DNA of 64,000 nucleotides. It comes from an uncultured bacterium (lineage in GTDB: Bacteria; Bacillota; Clostridia; Oscillospirales; Oscillospiraceae). The notes below the pieces were generated by a model. It made no database searches, was not told the DNA's origin, and worked only from the letters and a program-made list of their open reading frames with translations. Where the stretch lies: assembly GCA_949293245.1 (NCBI GenBank), contig CASFCS010000008.1, forward strand, positions 21,962-85,961, given 5' to 3'. The position numbers were made by a program, and so were the translations under genes. Shown piece after piece: positions 45,737 through 53,365 of this stretch (position 1 is the first letter of the stretch; each line of letters opens with the position of its first letter).

Positions 45737-46656
45737 AAAAGGATCTGCTCAAGCTGCTGGACCTGTCCCGGGAGGACATCATCAACATTCTCAATGTGGG
45801 CGACCAGATGAAGTACAACCAGAAGCACGGCCTGCCCCACAACTACCTCCAGGGCAAGACCCTGGCCATGATCTTCGAGAAGAACTCCACCCGCACCCGG
45901 GTCTCCTTCGAGACCGGCATGTTCCAGCTGGGGGGCCACGCCCTGTTCCTCTCCGGCAAGGAGAGCCAGATCGGCCGGGGCGAGCCCATCGCCGACACCG
46001 CCCGGGTGCTCAGCCGCTACTGCGACGGCATCATGATCCGCACCTTCGGCCAGGACGAGGTGGAGGAGCTGGCGGAGTACGCCGACATCCCCGTCATCAA
46101 CGGCCTGACCGACTTTGCCCATCCCTGCCAGGTGCTGGCCGACCTGATGACCATCCGGGAGCACAAGAGCCGCCTGGAGGGGCTGAAGCTGTGCTTCATC
46201 GGCGACGGCAACAACATGGCCAATTCCCTCATCGTGGGCGGCCTGAAGTGCGGCATGGACGTGTCCGTGGCCTGCCCCGAGGGGTACGACCCCGATGAGA
46301 AGGTGCTGGAGTTTGCCAAGACCGTCACCGACGCCAAGTTCCAGCTGTGCCGCACCCCCCAGGAGGCCGCTCAGGGGGCCGACGTGGTGGTCACCGACGT
46401 GTGGGCCTCCATGGGTCAGGAGGAGGAGAAGGCCATCCGGGAGAAGGCCTTTGCCGGCTTCCAGGTGAACGCCGCCCTTATGGCCCTGACCAACCCCGGG
46501 TGCATGGTGCAGCACTGCCTGCCCGCTCACCGGGAGGAGGAGATCACCGCCGAGGTCTTTGAGGCCCACGCCCAGGAGATCTTCGACGAGGCGGAGAACC
46601 GCCTCCACGCCCAGAAGGCGGTTATGTACCTGCTGATGGGCAAGGACCAGAAATAA
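45733..46656 (+). CDS. argF: Ornithine carbamoyltransferase ArgF
   Basis: This 307-residue enzyme makes citrulline from ornithine and carbamoyl phosphate. Conserved sites are KNSTRTRVSFE (carbamoyl phosphate), FAHPCQVLAD and HCLPAHREEE. Start ATG 45733 is set by the ATGA overlap with argD; the frame upstream is a shadow. Last gene of the operon, with a strong terminator. Carbamoyl phosphate synthase genes are not here. Confidence 0.95.
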   Translation: MKKDLLKLLDLSREDIINILNVGDQMKYNQKHGLPHNYLQGKTLAMIFEKNSTRTRVSFETGMFQLGGHALFLSGKESQIGRGEPIADTARVLSRYCDGIMIRTFGQDEVEELAEYADIPVINGLTDFAHPCQVLADLMTIREHKSRLEGLKLCFIGDGNNMANSLIVGGLKCGMDVSVACPEGYDPDEKVLEFAKTVTDAKFQLCRTPQEAAQGADVVVTDVWASMGQEEEKAIREKAFAGFQVNAALMALTNPGCMVQHCLPAHREEEITAEVFEAHAQEIFDEAENRLHAQKAVMYLLMGKDQK

Positions 46657-46667
46657 ATTCCGGCAGA

Positions 46668-46710
46668 AAACGCCCGCCGCCTCTCAGCCTGAGAGGCGGC
46701 GGGCGTTTGT
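46668..46710 (+). terminator. Terminator of the arg operon
   Basis: AAACGCCCGCCGCCTCTC (46668-46685) pairs perfectly with GAGAGGCGGCGGGCGTTT (46691-46708) around AGCCT. Confidence 0.85.
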
Positions 46711-46734
46711 TCTGTCCCGGCTGACTGCCCGGTC

Positions 46735-46763
46735 TTGCGGGTCTTTTTCCTTTCCGGTATAAT
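46735..46763 (+). promoter_or_regulatory. Promoter of the metallophosphoesterase gene
   Basis: TTGCGG (46735-46740) and TATAAT (46758-46763) are 17 bases apart. A GGAGCGCC/GGCGCTCC hairpin follows in the leader at about 46775-46796. Confidence 0.6.
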
Positions 46764-46858
46764 GGAACATATCAGGAGCGCCAGCCGGCGCTCCCGGATA
46801 TGTCCCACGCCCCCTGCGGGGCCATTTCCTGGGTGGGAAAGAAGGGTGTGACGGGGCC

Positions 46859-47503
46859 ATGACCTACTGTCTCTCTGATGTACACGGCGAGCTGGACCGG
46901 TTCCACGCCATGCTGGAGCTCATCGGGCTGCGGGAGGAGGACACCCTCTACATCATCGGCGACGTCATCGACCGCAAGCCCGGGGGCGTGGACCTGCTGC
47001 GCCTCATCATGGGCGCCCCCAACATGGTGATGCTGCTGGGCAACCACGAAGCCATGTGCCTGGATACTCTGGGCCCCTACAACACTTTTGGGGCCAGAAG
47101 CCTCTGGAAAAGCAACGGCGGCGGCTGCACGTATCGGGAGCTGGTCTATGCCACCCCGGTCCGGGAGCGCCATGAGATTCTCCGGTTTCTGAGCGGGCTG
47201 CCCGACTGCCTGGATGTCCAGGCGGGAGGGCGCCAATTCCACCTGGTCCACGGCATGCCCGGGGAGACCACCTATGACCGGGTCTGGGGGCGGCCTCTGC
47301 CCGATTCTCCCGCCCCCTTTGGCGACCGGCTTACCATTATTGGCCATACCCCTACCGTCTACCTCAACGGCGACGACGGCGGCCCCCTGCGGATGTGGCA
47401 CGGCAGGGGCATAATTGACATCGACTGCGGCTGCGGCAACTCCACAGACCGGCGGCGGCTGGGATGTCTTCGGCTGGAAGATCTGGCTGAGTTTTATGTC
47501 TAG
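46859..47503 (+). CDS. PPP-type metallophosphoesterase
   Basis: This 214-residue protein starts with the metal motif DVHG (SDVHGELDRF), then GDVIDRKPG, LLGNHE and GHTP, the calcineurin-like set found in PrpE, ApaH and bacterial serine/threonine phosphatases. Substrates could be a diadenosine polyphosphate or a phosphoprotein. It stands alone between two terminators. Confidence 0.85.
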   Translation: MTYCLSDVHGELDRFHAMLELIGLREEDTLYIIGDVIDRKPGGVDLLRLIMGAPNMVMLLGNHEAMCLDTLGPYNTFGARSLWKSNGGGCTYRELVYATPVRERHEILRFLSGLPDCLDVQAGGRQFHLVHGMPGETTYDRVWGRPLPDSPAPFGDRLTIIGHTPTVYLNGDDGGPLRMWHGRGIIDIDCGCGNSTDRRRLGCLRLEDLAEFYV

Positions 47504-47536
47504 CCCAAGATGTGCCCCCATGCGGCAGTACACCAC

Positions 47537-47575
47537 AAAAGCGGCGGCTCTCCGCGTGGAGAGCCGCCGCTTTTT
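47537..47575. terminator. Terminator downstream of the phosphoesterase gene
   Basis: AAAAGCGGCGGCTCTCC (47537-47553) pairs with GGAGAGCCGCCGCTTTTT (47558-47575), loop GCGT. It is symmetric enough to act in both directions. Confidence 0.85.
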
Positions 47576-47683
47576 GCCCTGTTCCCATCCTATTTTCCGC
47601 CCTTTCAGCCCAGATGATTCCCTCCCCATTTTGCGTTCAATCTGTGCTGCCGGTGGGCGGCAGGTCAGAGCCTGTATCCCTTA

Positions 47684-48295
47684 TCATGCCAAATCGTCCG
47701 CACCCTGAGGGTCATTTTGATAGAGACGGCAGATGAGCTCCACACAGGTGTCAATGCCCAGCGTGCCGCTGTTGAGGGTGATGTCATAGTTCTGGGCATG
47801 GCCCCACTTCATATCGGTGTAGAACCGGTGGTACGCGGCCCGCCGCTTGTCCTTATCTTTCAGCCGCTGCTGCGGGGACTCCTCCCGCTCTCCATATACC
47901 TTTACAATGCGTTCGGCCCGAAAGGCCATATCCGCGTGGATAAAGACCCGGAGGCAGCGGGCCGTATCCCGCAGGATATAGTCCGCGCACCGCCCCACAA
48001 TGACGCACGGTCCTTTCTCCGCCAGCTCCGTGATCAGCTGATACTGGATCTGCCACAGATAGTCGGCATTATTCGGGCCGGTACCACAGTGGGAAAAAGC
48101 GGAGGAGAGAAATCCACCCGGTGCGTATTCTCCGGCTTCTTTGATATAGGCCTGGTGAAATCCGCTTTTCTCCGCGATTTTTTGCAGCAGTTCACTGTCA
48201 TAGCATGGAATTCCCAAAGTCCCGGCCACCTGTTTGCCAATGGTACGGCCACCGCTTCCAAACTCACGGCTAATGGTGATGATCCTGTTTTTCAT
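47684..48295 (-). CDS. Cytidylate kinase-like protein
   Basis: This 203-residue protein (ATG 48295 after AAGGAGG) has a P-loop-like ITISREFGSGGRTIGKQVA start and GRCADYIL and RVFIHADMAFRAERI, the lid-type block of the cytidylate-kinase-like (PF13189) family. Members are uncharacterised; nucleoside phosphate kinase activity is inferred. It is the third gene of the MarR-MATE-kinase set, 24 bases after the MATE stop. Confidence 0.8.
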   Translation of the reverse strand: MKNRIITISREFGSGGRTIGKQVAGTLGIPCYDSELLQKIAEKSGFHQAYIKEAGEYAPGGFLSSAFSHCGTGPNNADYLWQIQYQLITELAEKGPCVIVGRCADYILRDTARCLRVFIHADMAFRAERIVKVYGEREESPQQRLKDKDKRRAAYHRFYTDMKWGHAQNYDITLNSGTLGIDTCVELICRLYQNDPQGADDLA

Positions 48296-48319
48296 GGTTT
48301 CGGCCTCCTTTTCCAAATA

Positions 48320-49720
48320 TCATTGGGCATTGGACGACTGCAGCGCGTGCTCCCGCTTCAAATGTCTCCTCTCATATATCAGCAGCACCAGGGAGAGCAC
48401 GAACGCCAGTCCATCCGCCACGGGTCCCGTCCACAGCACCCCTGTCACCCCCAAAAACATGGGCAGAATCAGGGCGGCGGGGATAAAGAAAATGATCTGC
48501 CGGGCCAGGGAGAGGATGGCGGATTTGACAGGCTTGCCCACCGCCTGGAGATAGACCGCCGCAATGGTCTGGAAGCCGGTCAGAGGACACAGCAGCAGGA
48601 AAATCCGAAACGCCATGACGGCAAATTCATTGTACAGCCCCTCCTCAGAACCAAAGAGGGAGACCACACTCATAGGAGCAAACTGGAAAATCAGGAAGGC
48701 AACCACAGACACGACCTCCGAGGCGATCAGGGAGATCTCCAGGGACTTTTTCACTCGCTTATAGTTTTTTGCTCCATAGTTAAAGCCGATAATGGGTTGG
48801 GCACCGGTGGCGATGCCCAGCAGAATGGCGATCATGATCTGGTTGACCTTCATCACAATGCCGGTAGCCGTCAGAGGGATCTCAGCGCCGTAGACAGAGG
48901 CCGCGCCGTACTGGGCCAGCAGATTGTTGGTCAGGGCCATGACAATGGTGATGGCGAACTGGGTAATGAAGCTGCTCAGACCAAATGTGACGATATTCCC
49001 ACAGGTTTTTCCGCTCAGGCGAAACGCGCGGGCATCCAGGCGGACAGTCTTAAAGCGGGGCATATAGGCCACCGACACCACAAAAGAGGCCACCTGCCCG
49101 ATGATGGTGGCAATGGCGGCGCCCTGCACGCCCATTTGAAATATAAAAATCAGCACGGGGTCCAGAATGACGTTGATGATCGCACCGATTACCATGGAAA
49201 ACATGGCGTATTTGGGGCTGCCGTCTGCCCAGATCATGGAGTTGATGGCCGCGGAGATCATCATAAACGGCAGACCAATGCCAATGATATAGCCATATTC
49301 CAGTGCAAAGGGGCGCAGCACTTCTGTAGCGCCGAACAGCGTCAGGATGGGGTTGATAAACACAAGAAAAATCACCGTCAGCAGGATACTGACTACGGTC
49401 ACCAGGGTGACCGCGTTGCCCACGCCTTTTTGCGCCGCTTCAGCTTCCCCTTCGCCCAGCTTCAGGCTCAGGTACGCGGCGCCGCCGTTGCCGATCATCA
49501 TGGCCAGGGCCAGCGCAATGATCGTGATGGGGAACACAATGTTGGTCGCCCCATTGCCAAGATACCCCACGCCCCAGCCGATAAAGATCTGGTCTACAAT
49601 ATTGTACAGAGAGTTTACCAGCAGCGCGATGACACTGGGTACGGCGAATTTTAAAATCAGCCGCCCAATGGGCTCTGTAGCAAAGGGGCTTTGGGTTTCC
49701 GGAACCGTTTTTTCCATCAT
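48320..49720 (-). CDS. MATE-family efflux transporter
   Basis: This 466-residue protein (first of two ATG codons at 49720, behind GGAGACC) has about twelve membrane segments and repeated MATE blocks (SVIALLVNSLYNIVDQIFIG, GFNYGAKNYKRVKKSL). MATE pumps export drugs or metabolites with Na+ or H+ coupling. The GTAACTAGTTAC palindrome lies just upstream of it, and a MarR gene precedes it on the same strand, so drug-inducible expression is likely. Confidence 0.9.
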   Translation of the reverse strand: MMEKTVPETQSPFATEPIGRLILKFAVPSVIALLVNSLYNIVDQIFIGWGVGYLGNGATNIVFPITIIALALAMMIGNGGAAYLSLKLGEGEAEAAQKGVGNAVTLVTVVSILLTVIFLVFINPILTLFGATEVLRPFALEYGYIIGIGLPFMMISAAINSMIWADGSPKYAMFSMVIGAIINVILDPVLIFIFQMGVQGAAIATIIGQVASFVVSVAYMPRFKTVRLDARAFRLSGKTCGNIVTFGLSSFITQFAITIVMALTNNLLAQYGAASVYGAEIPLTATGIVMKVNQIMIAILLGIATGAQPIIGFNYGAKNYKRVKKSLEISLIASEVVSVVAFLIFQFAPMSVVSLFGSEEGLYNEFAVMAFRIFLLLCPLTGFQTIAAVYLQAVGKPVKSAILSLARQIIFFIPAALILPMFLGVTGVLWTGPVADGLAFVLSLVLLIYERRHLKREHALQSSNAQ

Positions 49721-49740
49721 AAGGTCTCCTCTCAAATTAA

Positions 49741-49752
49741 GTAACTAGTTAC
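49741..49752. promoter_or_regulatory. MarR-type operator before the MATE gene
   Basis: GTAACTAGTTAC is a perfect 12-bp palindrome 20 bases upstream of the MATE start. A closely similar site (GTAACCAATTAC, 50280-50291) overlaps the marR-gene promoter. Consensus read on one strand: TAGGTAACYARTTACWTA. Confidence 0.6.
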
Positions 49753-49821
49753 CTATTTGCCTGAAAAAGAGGCAGTGGGACGCCATGAGGGGCGCATCAC
49801 ACTGCCTTTGGAAGGCACGCT

Positions 49822-50253
49822 TTATTCGGAATCAATATTTTTCAGCAGCATATCGGCCAGCCGCATCAGGTCCCCTCTGTCCTTCTCCGTCAGTCCCCGG
49901 CACAGCTCGTCAAAGACCTCCTCATCCTGAGCAAGGATCATTTTATAGATCCCGGCGGACTGCTCCGTACAGGTGATCTTTTTGTACCGCCGGTCTCTGG
50001 CGCTGACTACGCACCGGATAAATCCCTTGCTCTCCAGCCGCTGGAGGAGCTTTGTCATGGCGGGATGGGTCACATGCTCGATGCGCTCCAGGTCGTTCTG
50101 GTGGATCTCTGTCTCGCCCGAGGCCTCCAGACGGCTGATGGACCCCAGCACCCGCAGCTGTACCGCTGTCAAGCCCATATCCCCGGCCTTTTCATCCAGT
50201 TTCTTCCGAAACGCCCGGTTGATAATGGCGATCTTCAATCCAAACGGCATCAT
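49822..50253 (-). CDS. MarR-family transcriptional regulator
   Basis: This 143-residue protein has a MarR winged helix with LTAVQLRVLGSISRL, NDLERIEHVTHPAMTKLLQRLESKGFI and RCVVSARDRRYKKI. Two adjacent ATG codons (50253, 50250) can start it. It lies upstream of the MATE and kinase-like genes on the same strand, and paired palindromes flank it, so autorepression and repression of the pump are likely. Ligand unknown. Confidence 0.88.
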   Translation of the reverse strand: MMPFGLKIAIINRAFRKKLDEKAGDMGLTAVQLRVLGSISRLEASGETEIHQNDLERIEHVTHPAMTKLLQRLESKGFIRCVVSARDRRYKKITCTEQSAGIYKMILAQDEEVFDELCRGLTEKDRGDLMRLADMLLKNIDSE

Positions 50254-50279
50254 GGCCCGCGCCTCCTCCTTCCTATTAG

Positions 50280-50320
50280 GTAACCAATTACATAGTATAC
50301 GGTTTCTCCGTCTTTGTCAA
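50280..50320 (-). promoter_or_regulatory. Promoter and operator of the MarR-MATE operon
   Basis: On the minus strand, TTGACA (complement of 50315-50320) and TACTAT (complement of 50292-50297) are 17 bases apart. The operator GTAACCAATTAC (50280-50291) lies directly downstream of the -10 box at the expected transcript start, a blocking position. Confidence 0.65.
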
Positions 50321-50370
50321 GGCCGCCCTCAATTTCCCCCGGGCTGGATATGCCAGGCAGCAAAAATAAT

Positions 50371-50409
50371 TCCCTCCAAATGGCCGCTGCAGGCGGCCAT
50401 TTGGAGGGA
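50371..50409 (-). terminator. Terminator hairpin of the EFR1 gene
   Basis: A 17-bp perfect stem (50371-50387 with 50393-50409). In the minus direction it is followed by GAATTATTTTTG, a moderate T-tract. Confidence 0.65.
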
Positions 50410-50456
50410 AGGGGAAAGCATTATATACACTCCGCCGCTGGGGGTCCGGCCCCGGT

Positions 50457-51200
50457 TTACTCCAGATAGTGGCGGGGGCGGCCCACAGAGGCCTTTTTGT
50501 ACTCGATGGCCCCCTGGGGACAGGCGCTGATACAGGCCATGCAGTGGGTGCAGTGCTTCCCCCACTGGGGCTTGCCGTCCTCCAGCTCGATGTTGTTCAG
50601 GGGGCAGAAGGCCTTGCACTCTCCGCAGCCAATGCACGCATCGGTGACCCGGAAGCCCCGGGCGGACACGCAGGTGGGGTAAAACAGCAGATTGGCCACT
50701 CCGCTCTTCATCCGGCCGCTGAGCCCCGCATCCTCCTCCCGGAAAGGGCTGCCGGAATGGATGCAGGAGGCCAGCTGATTGATGATCCCCCCGGCATGGT
50801 CTACAATGGCGGCGGCCTCCTCCCGGGTGGGCACGGGGAACATGGCCACGTAGTTCTCCGGCATCACCACCGCTCCCAGGCCCTGGAACTCCAGTTTCTT
50901 CTCCCGGCACAGCAGCCCGGCGTATCCCGCGGCGTTGCCCACGCTCTCCCCACAGGTGAGGACAAAGTAAGCCGCCCGGCTCCCCTCAAAGGTGGAGCGG
51001 CGGATGAAGTCCCGCACCACTCTGGGCATCTGCCAGGCGTAGGTGGGCGTAACAAATACCCAGGGCTTCTCCGAGACGAAGTCCCCGGTCTGCTCCTTCT
51101 TGATGTACTCATTGAGGGAGACCAGCTGATCCCCCACTGCCGCAGCCAGGCGGCGGGCCACATAGCGGCTGTTTCCGGTACCACTGAAATACAGGATCAT
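50457..51200 (-). CDS. EFR1-family ferrodoxin (flavodoxin-like plus two 4Fe-4S clusters)
   Basis: This 247-residue protein has a flavodoxin-like N-terminus (ILYFSGTGNSRYVA near residue 3, then TPTYAWQMP and TCGESVGNAAGYA) and two C-terminal [4Fe-4S] motifs, CIGCGECKAFCP and CTHCMACISACP. The domain order matches EFR1 proteins, which are small electron-transfer proteins of anaerobes. I prefer ATG 51200, seven bases from GGAGGA; ATG 51206 overlaps that site. It stands alone. Confidence 0.85.
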   Translation of the reverse strand: MILYFSGTGNSRYVARRLAAAVGDQLVSLNEYIKKEQTGDFVSEKPWVFVTPTYAWQMPRVVRDFIRRSTFEGSRAAYFVLTCGESVGNAAGYAGLLCREKKLEFQGLGAVVMPENYVAMFPVPTREEAAAIVDHAGGIINQLASCIHSGSPFREEDAGLSGRMKSGVANLLFYPTCVSARGFRVTDACIGCGECKAFCPLNNIELEDGKPQWGKHCTHCMACISACPQGAIEYKKASVGRPRHYLE

Positions 51201-51271
51201 ATCCATTCCTCCTCCGCGCTCCCCGGGCGCCGCCCGGAAATCCTGTCGCCCTCCGGCAACCTCTTGGATTC

Positions 51272-51300
51272 ATTATACCGCGTTCCCCCACCTATGGCAA
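51272..51300 (-). promoter_or_regulatory. Promoter of the EFR1 gene
   Basis: On the minus strand, TTGCCA (complement of 51295-51300) and TATAAT (complement of 51272-51277) are separated by 17 bases, about 70 bases before the start codon. Confidence 0.65.
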
Positions 51301-51485
51301 GGAGCGGGGTGAGGCCGGAGTGAGAATACGTTACAGGAGTCTCCCTCCGCAAGTGCAAATTGGGGAATGTTATCTTCCGCTTTGCCTGCACTGGAATCCT
51401 CTCCCGCCGGGCCTGGCCGAAATAAGAGAAGAACAGGGCATCCAGTACCGCAAATAGGTCCAGCCAAAACGGAAAGCAGCAAAAG

Positions 51486-51520
51486 GCCCCCTGATGTAGG
51501 AAAATAGACTACATCAGGGG
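51486..51520. repeat. 13-bp inverted repeat before the decayed gene
   Basis: CCCCCTGATGTAG (51486-51498) and CTACATCAGGGGG (51508-51520) are perfect complements around nine bases. It ends eight bases before the first codon of the decayed transposon-associated reading frame, so it may be a leftover element end or an RNA hairpin of that unit. Confidence 0.5.
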
Positions 51521-51527
51521 GTATTGT

Positions 51528-51718
51528 CATGAAAAAACGAAATCACACACACGTACAAGTATTGCGGCCTGAGATCAGGGCCATGGTGGCAGAGGAGAAA
51601 CCACGATGGGGCGGAGTACTATGGATTTGGGGATAAGTATGTAGTGAAATAGCGGCTGATACGGGAATGTGGGAAAAAACGAATCATGTGTCTGACCGCC
51701 GGAAAATCCCCATGCTGA
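51528..51718 (+). pseudogene. Decayed transposon-associated helix-turn-helix gene
   Basis: ATG 51528 opens a short frame, MKKRNHTHVQVLRPEIRAMV, that resembles the N-terminus of small HTH proteins found next to IS3-type transposases in Clostridia. After a frame change the same family motif continues as EYYGFGDKYVVK, an in-frame TAG, then RLIRECGKKR. This looks like an old insertion remnant with at least one frameshift and one stop. No transposase remains beside it. Confidence 0.6.
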
Positions 51719-51740
51719 CATTATCATGGAAACGAGAAAA

Positions 51741-51761
51741 GGCGTAGCATTAAGCTACGCC
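51741..51761. repeat. Small GC-rich hairpin in the scar
   Basis: GGCGTAGC (51741-51748) and GCTACGCC (51754-51761) surround ATTAA. It is probably a leftover terminator or repeat end. Confidence 0.4.
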
Positions 51762-51798
51762 CCAACACAGATCGCCATATAAACTTGGAAATAAAAAA

Positions 51799-51849
51799 TG
51801 CGGAGTATCATCAGCAGACCTTTTCAGATCCTTTCATGATACTCCGCAT
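51799..51849 (-). terminator. Terminator behind the tRNA fragment
   Basis: A 14-bp inverted repeat, ATGCGGAGTATCAT (51799-51812) and ATGATACTCCGCAT (51836-51849), is followed in the minus direction by TTTTTTATTT. It would terminate a minus-strand tRNA transcript and directly adjoins the tRNA fragment. Confidence 0.65.
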
Positions 51850-51889
51850 GGTCCGAGTGACTGGATTCGAACCAGCGGCCTCTTGAACC
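51849..51889 (-). tRNA. 3' fragment of a tRNA-Pro gene (anticodon loop to CCA)
   Basis: Read on the minus strand, the fragment starts in the anticodon loop (GGTTCAAG), continues with AGGCC (variable loop), GCTGG-TTCGAAT-CCAGT (a five-pair T-arm) and CACTCGG plus ACCA (acceptor 3' strand, discriminator and CCA). The sequence matches tRNA-Pro of Bacillota as I recall it, which has TTCAAG after a GGG-type anticodon. The 5' half (acceptor, D-arm, anticodon) is missing: upstream bases on the minus strand are unrelated and AT-rich. It is not a functional tRNA and looks like an integration scar or an attachment-site copy. Confidence 0.65.
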
Positions 51890-52063
51890 GGATATTTCCT
51901 TGTTTTGAGGACGGCATTTATCTTACCACAAGGCAGATGGAAATGCAAGGCCTATTTAAAATTATTTTTCAGATATCCAGATAAAATAATAACGCTATAC
52001 ATTACTGTTATAATTATTTTGTTTGAGAACTAAATTTTTGTAATATTAACGGAGGATATTTCG
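51890..52063. other. AT-rich non-coding stretch
   Basis: This run is clearly AT-richer than the rest of the window and shows no gene. It starts where the tRNA fragment loses similarity and ends at the next promoter. Its base composition suggests foreign or decayed DNA. With the non-coding 51301-51527, it makes 51301-52063 the largest gene-poor area of the window. Confidence 0.5.
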
Positions 52064-52092
52064 TTGACACTAGAATTTGGATGAACTATAAT
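52064..52092 (+). promoter_or_regulatory. Strong promoter of the transglutaminase lipoprotein gene
   Basis: Consensus TTGACA (52064-52069) and TATAAT (52087-52092) have 17 bases between them, 84 bases upstream of the start codon. Confidence 0.8.
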
Positions 52093-52176
52093 ATGAGATA
52101 CAAAGGGCCGCCGCTGCTGTGAACATGTCCGGCAGCTGCGGCGCCTCATGAGTATAGTAAAAGGAGAGCATTCTCT

Positions 52177-53256
52177 ATGAAATGGCAGCGTATTGTTCCC
52201 TTTGCTCTGTCTGTGGCCATGACTTTCACCATGCTGTCCGCCTGCACGGGCGAGAGCGCCGATCACAGCGACGACCCGGACATCACCGTCTCTGTTACCC
52301 CTTCCGACGATGTGGAGGTTACCCCCAGTGATGACGCCGGGGAGCAGCTGGACCTGGATGCGGCGGAGACCGTCACCGTTGACGAGGAGGAGCTCACCCT
52401 GGGTGACGAGCTCATCCCCCTCACCGCTTCTCCCGCCATTTCCACCATGCTGACCACCTCCGCCCCCGGTACCACGGTGTACGGCAACACCAAGGCCAAG
52501 ATCGACGCCTCCAACGCCCAGGACGGCTACATCATGGTGCGCTACGCCGGCACCGACAAGCCCAAGCTGAAGGTGCTGGTGACCGGGCCCAGCGGCACCA
52601 CCTATACCTATAACCTTACCAACGACGGCAGCTACGAGGCCTTCCCTCTGTCCGACGGCAACGGCAAGTACAAGGTGGGTGTTTACCGCAACGTCTCGGG
52701 CACCAAGTACTCCACCGTGTATTCCAAGACCTTTACCGTCACCCTCACCGACGAGTTCGCCCCCTTCCTGCGGCCCAACCAGTATGTGAACTACACGGAG
52801 AACAGCAAGTGTGTTAAGAAGGCCGCCGAGCTTATCTCCAGCGCCAAAGCCACCACCACCCTGAAGAAGGTGGAGGCTGTGTACAACTACGTGGTGAACA
52901 ACTTTACCTACGACCGGCAGCTGGCGGCCACTGTTACCAGCGGCTACCTGCCTGACCTGGACAAGGTGTTCAACAAAAAGAGCGGCATCTGCTTTGACTA
53001 CGCCGCCACCATGACCGCTATGCTCCGCAGCCAGGGCATCCCCTGCAAGCTGGTGGTGGGGTACACCGGGTCGGCCTACCACGCCTGGATCAGCACCTAC
53101 TCCGAGGAGACCGGCTGGGTGGATGGGAAGATCTACTTTGACGGCAACGAGTGGAAGCTGATGGATCCCACCTTTGCCTCCACCGGCAACTCCAGCAGCA
53201 GCATCATGCAGTACATCGGCAATGGCAGCAACTACAAGGCCAAGTATCTCTACTGA
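52177..53256 (+). CDS. Transglutaminase-like lipoprotein
   Basis: This 359-residue protein has a signal peptide with lipobox LSAC (Cys23), an acidic Thr/Asp-rich linker, a beta-rich domain, and a C-terminal transglutaminase-like domain with the triad Cys272 (GICFDYA), His302 (YHAWI) and Asp330 (MDPTF). Such domains act as cysteine peptidases or amide transferases at the cell surface. It has its own strong promoter and a hairpin before the next gene. Its link to the pilus-like genes downstream is only proximity. Confidence 0.85.
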   Translation: MKWQRIVPFALSVAMTFTMLSACTGESADHSDDPDITVSVTPSDDVEVTPSDDAGEQLDLDAAETVTVDEEELTLGDELIPLTASPAISTMLTTSAPGTTVYGNTKAKIDASNAQDGYIMVRYAGTDKPKLKVLVTGPSGTTYTYNLTNDGSYEAFPLSDGNGKYKVGVYRNVSGTKYSTVYSKTFTVTLTDEFAPFLRPNQYVNYTENSKCVKKAAELISSAKATTTLKKVEAVYNYVVNNFTYDRQLAATVTSGYLPDLDKVFNKKSGICFDYAATMTAMLRSQGIPCKLVVGYTGSAYHAWISTYSEETGWVDGKIYFDGNEWKLMDPTFASTGNSSSSIMQYIGNGSNYKAKYLY

Positions 53257-53283
53257 GACAATCCGGCGTGAGTCCGGTTATAC

Positions 53284-53322
53284 GCACAATAGGTCTGTGG
53301 CGGTGCCACAGGCCTATTGTGC
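53284..53322 (+). terminator. Hairpin after the transglutaminase gene
   Basis: GCACAATAGG and CTGTGGC pair with GCCACAG and CCTATTGTGC in a long stem, but only a weak T-tract (TTTCC) follows. Some read-through into the pilus-like operon is likely. Confidence 0.6.
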
Positions 53323-53365
53323 TTTCCTGTTTGCATAATATGGCCCTTTTGATGGGAGGAATACG

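Noticed and set aside
51360..51480. Degenerate frame that reads LAEIREEQGIQYRK before a stop, perhaps part of a transposase
   Set aside because: Too short and unclear to assign; left as part of the non-coding scar.
51849..51889. Working tRNA-Pro gene on the minus strand
   Set aside because: Acceptor 5' strand, D-arm and most of the anticodon arm are missing, so it can only be a fragment.
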